Assembly (NCBI GenBank): GCA_025454125.1
Contig: JALOPA010000149.1
Coordinates: forward strand, 1 to 5,989
Length of the DNA: 5,989 bases
From: Thermodesulfobacteriota bacterium
Lineage (GTDB): Bacteria > Desulfobacterota > DSM-4660 > Desulfatiglandales > HGW-15
Direction of reading: 5' to 3'
Translations under genes and position numbers: made by a program
Notes under the pieces: generated by a model
Told to the model about the DNA's origin: nothing
The model's database searches: none
The model's input: only the letters and a program-made list of their open reading frames with translations
Part shown: positions 5,741-5,989 of the stretch, piece after piece
Layout: every line of letters starts with the position of its first letter
Numbering within the stretch: the first letter of the stretch is position 1

Positions 5741-5989
5741 CTAAGCGGAAAGGGTGTCCTCGGACATCTTGCGTATATTGGCCAGCCAGGATTCCAGGAT
5801 GGCGATGGTTTTCTCTTTCCTTTGTTTTGATTTTGGAACCGCGTCCTCCGGCAGGTAAAGTCCAGGCTCCGGCGCAGGAGCTTCTGCCTCCGGCTCAAGG
5901 GGCGCAGTCTCACGCAATGGAGGAACAGCCTCCAGCATGGCGCGAAGTTCCTCAATGCGTATCAAAGAAGCCTGGTCCTCGGGATGTTG
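5741..5989 (-). CDS. C-terminal part of an unrecognised protein, 5' end beyond window
   Basis: The minus-strand frame is open from the right edge to the TAG at 5743-5741, giving 82 residues. They comprise a short helical part (IRIEELRAMLEAVPPL), a Pro/Glu/Ala-rich linker (ETAPLEPEAEAPAPEPG), and a basic then amphipathic helical end (KSKQRKEKTIAILESWLANIRKM). The linker between two helices suggests that the end is a docking or dimerisation tail of a larger protein. I do not recognise a family. The coding call rests on the ordered composition and on the family-like end IAILESWLANIR, which I recall from tails of proteins in related bacteria without being able to name them. A short form starting at TTG 5965 or ATG 5938 is possible. 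The stop is 132 or 189 bp upstream of the MetE-like start, with the REP-like pair between. Confidence 0.55.
   Translation of the reverse strand, partial: QHPEDQASLIRIEELRAMLEAVPPLRETAPLEPEAEAPAPEPGLYLPEDAVPKSKQRKEKTIAILESWLANIRKMSEDTLSA

Noticed and set aside
5605..5955. 116-codon minus-strand frame across the partial right-end gene and the REP-like pair
   Set aside because: It runs out of frame with the ordered tail protein and through palindromic repeats. Its composition is typical of a shadow frame.

Overview
The window looks like GC-rich chromosomal DNA from a Gram-negative bacterium. Two lipoprotein signals, a Sec-exported repeat protein and the style of the lepA, amylase and MetE-like genes suggest a deltaproteobacterium (Desulfobacterota) or a relative. 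That placement is an inference from the look of the proteins, not from any search. There is no rRNA, tRNA, CRISPR array, transposase or phage gene in the window.

Left end (1-1473, minus strand): the first 491 codons of lepA (elongation factor 4), running off the left edge. Positions 1474-1672 form a divergent promoter region. It holds a good sigma70-type promoter for each direction, with the two -35 boxes inside an inverted repeat and two direct repeats between them. A perfect 20-bp palindrome lies just after the predicted start of the rightward transcript.

Middle (1673-4486, plus strand): four genes read rightwards. They encode a 150-residue cysteine-rich lipoprotein with a transthyretin-like beta-sandwich, a 494-residue cytoplasmic GH13 alpha-amylase-family enzyme with all catalytic residues, a 55-residue mini-lipoprotein, and a secreted protein made of six exact 17-residue repeats that resembles 'five-fold beta-flower' proteins. 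A hairpin with a short T-tract separates the first lipoprotein from the amylase gene, so these are probably not one simple operon. Three of the four products are exported; the amylase is not.

Right end (4496-5989, minus strand): a stand-alone MetE/UroD-like protein with a putative His-Cys-Cys metal site converges on the beta-flower gene with only 9 bp between them. Upstream of it is a pair of inverted REP-like palindromic units (5612-5701) whose arms covary around an identical core. The window ends in the C-terminal 82 codons of an unrecognised protein.

I see no clear new multi-gene system. The most distinctive items are the REP-like pair, the 17-residue repeat protein with its small lipoprotein neighbour, and the symmetric divergent promoter region.
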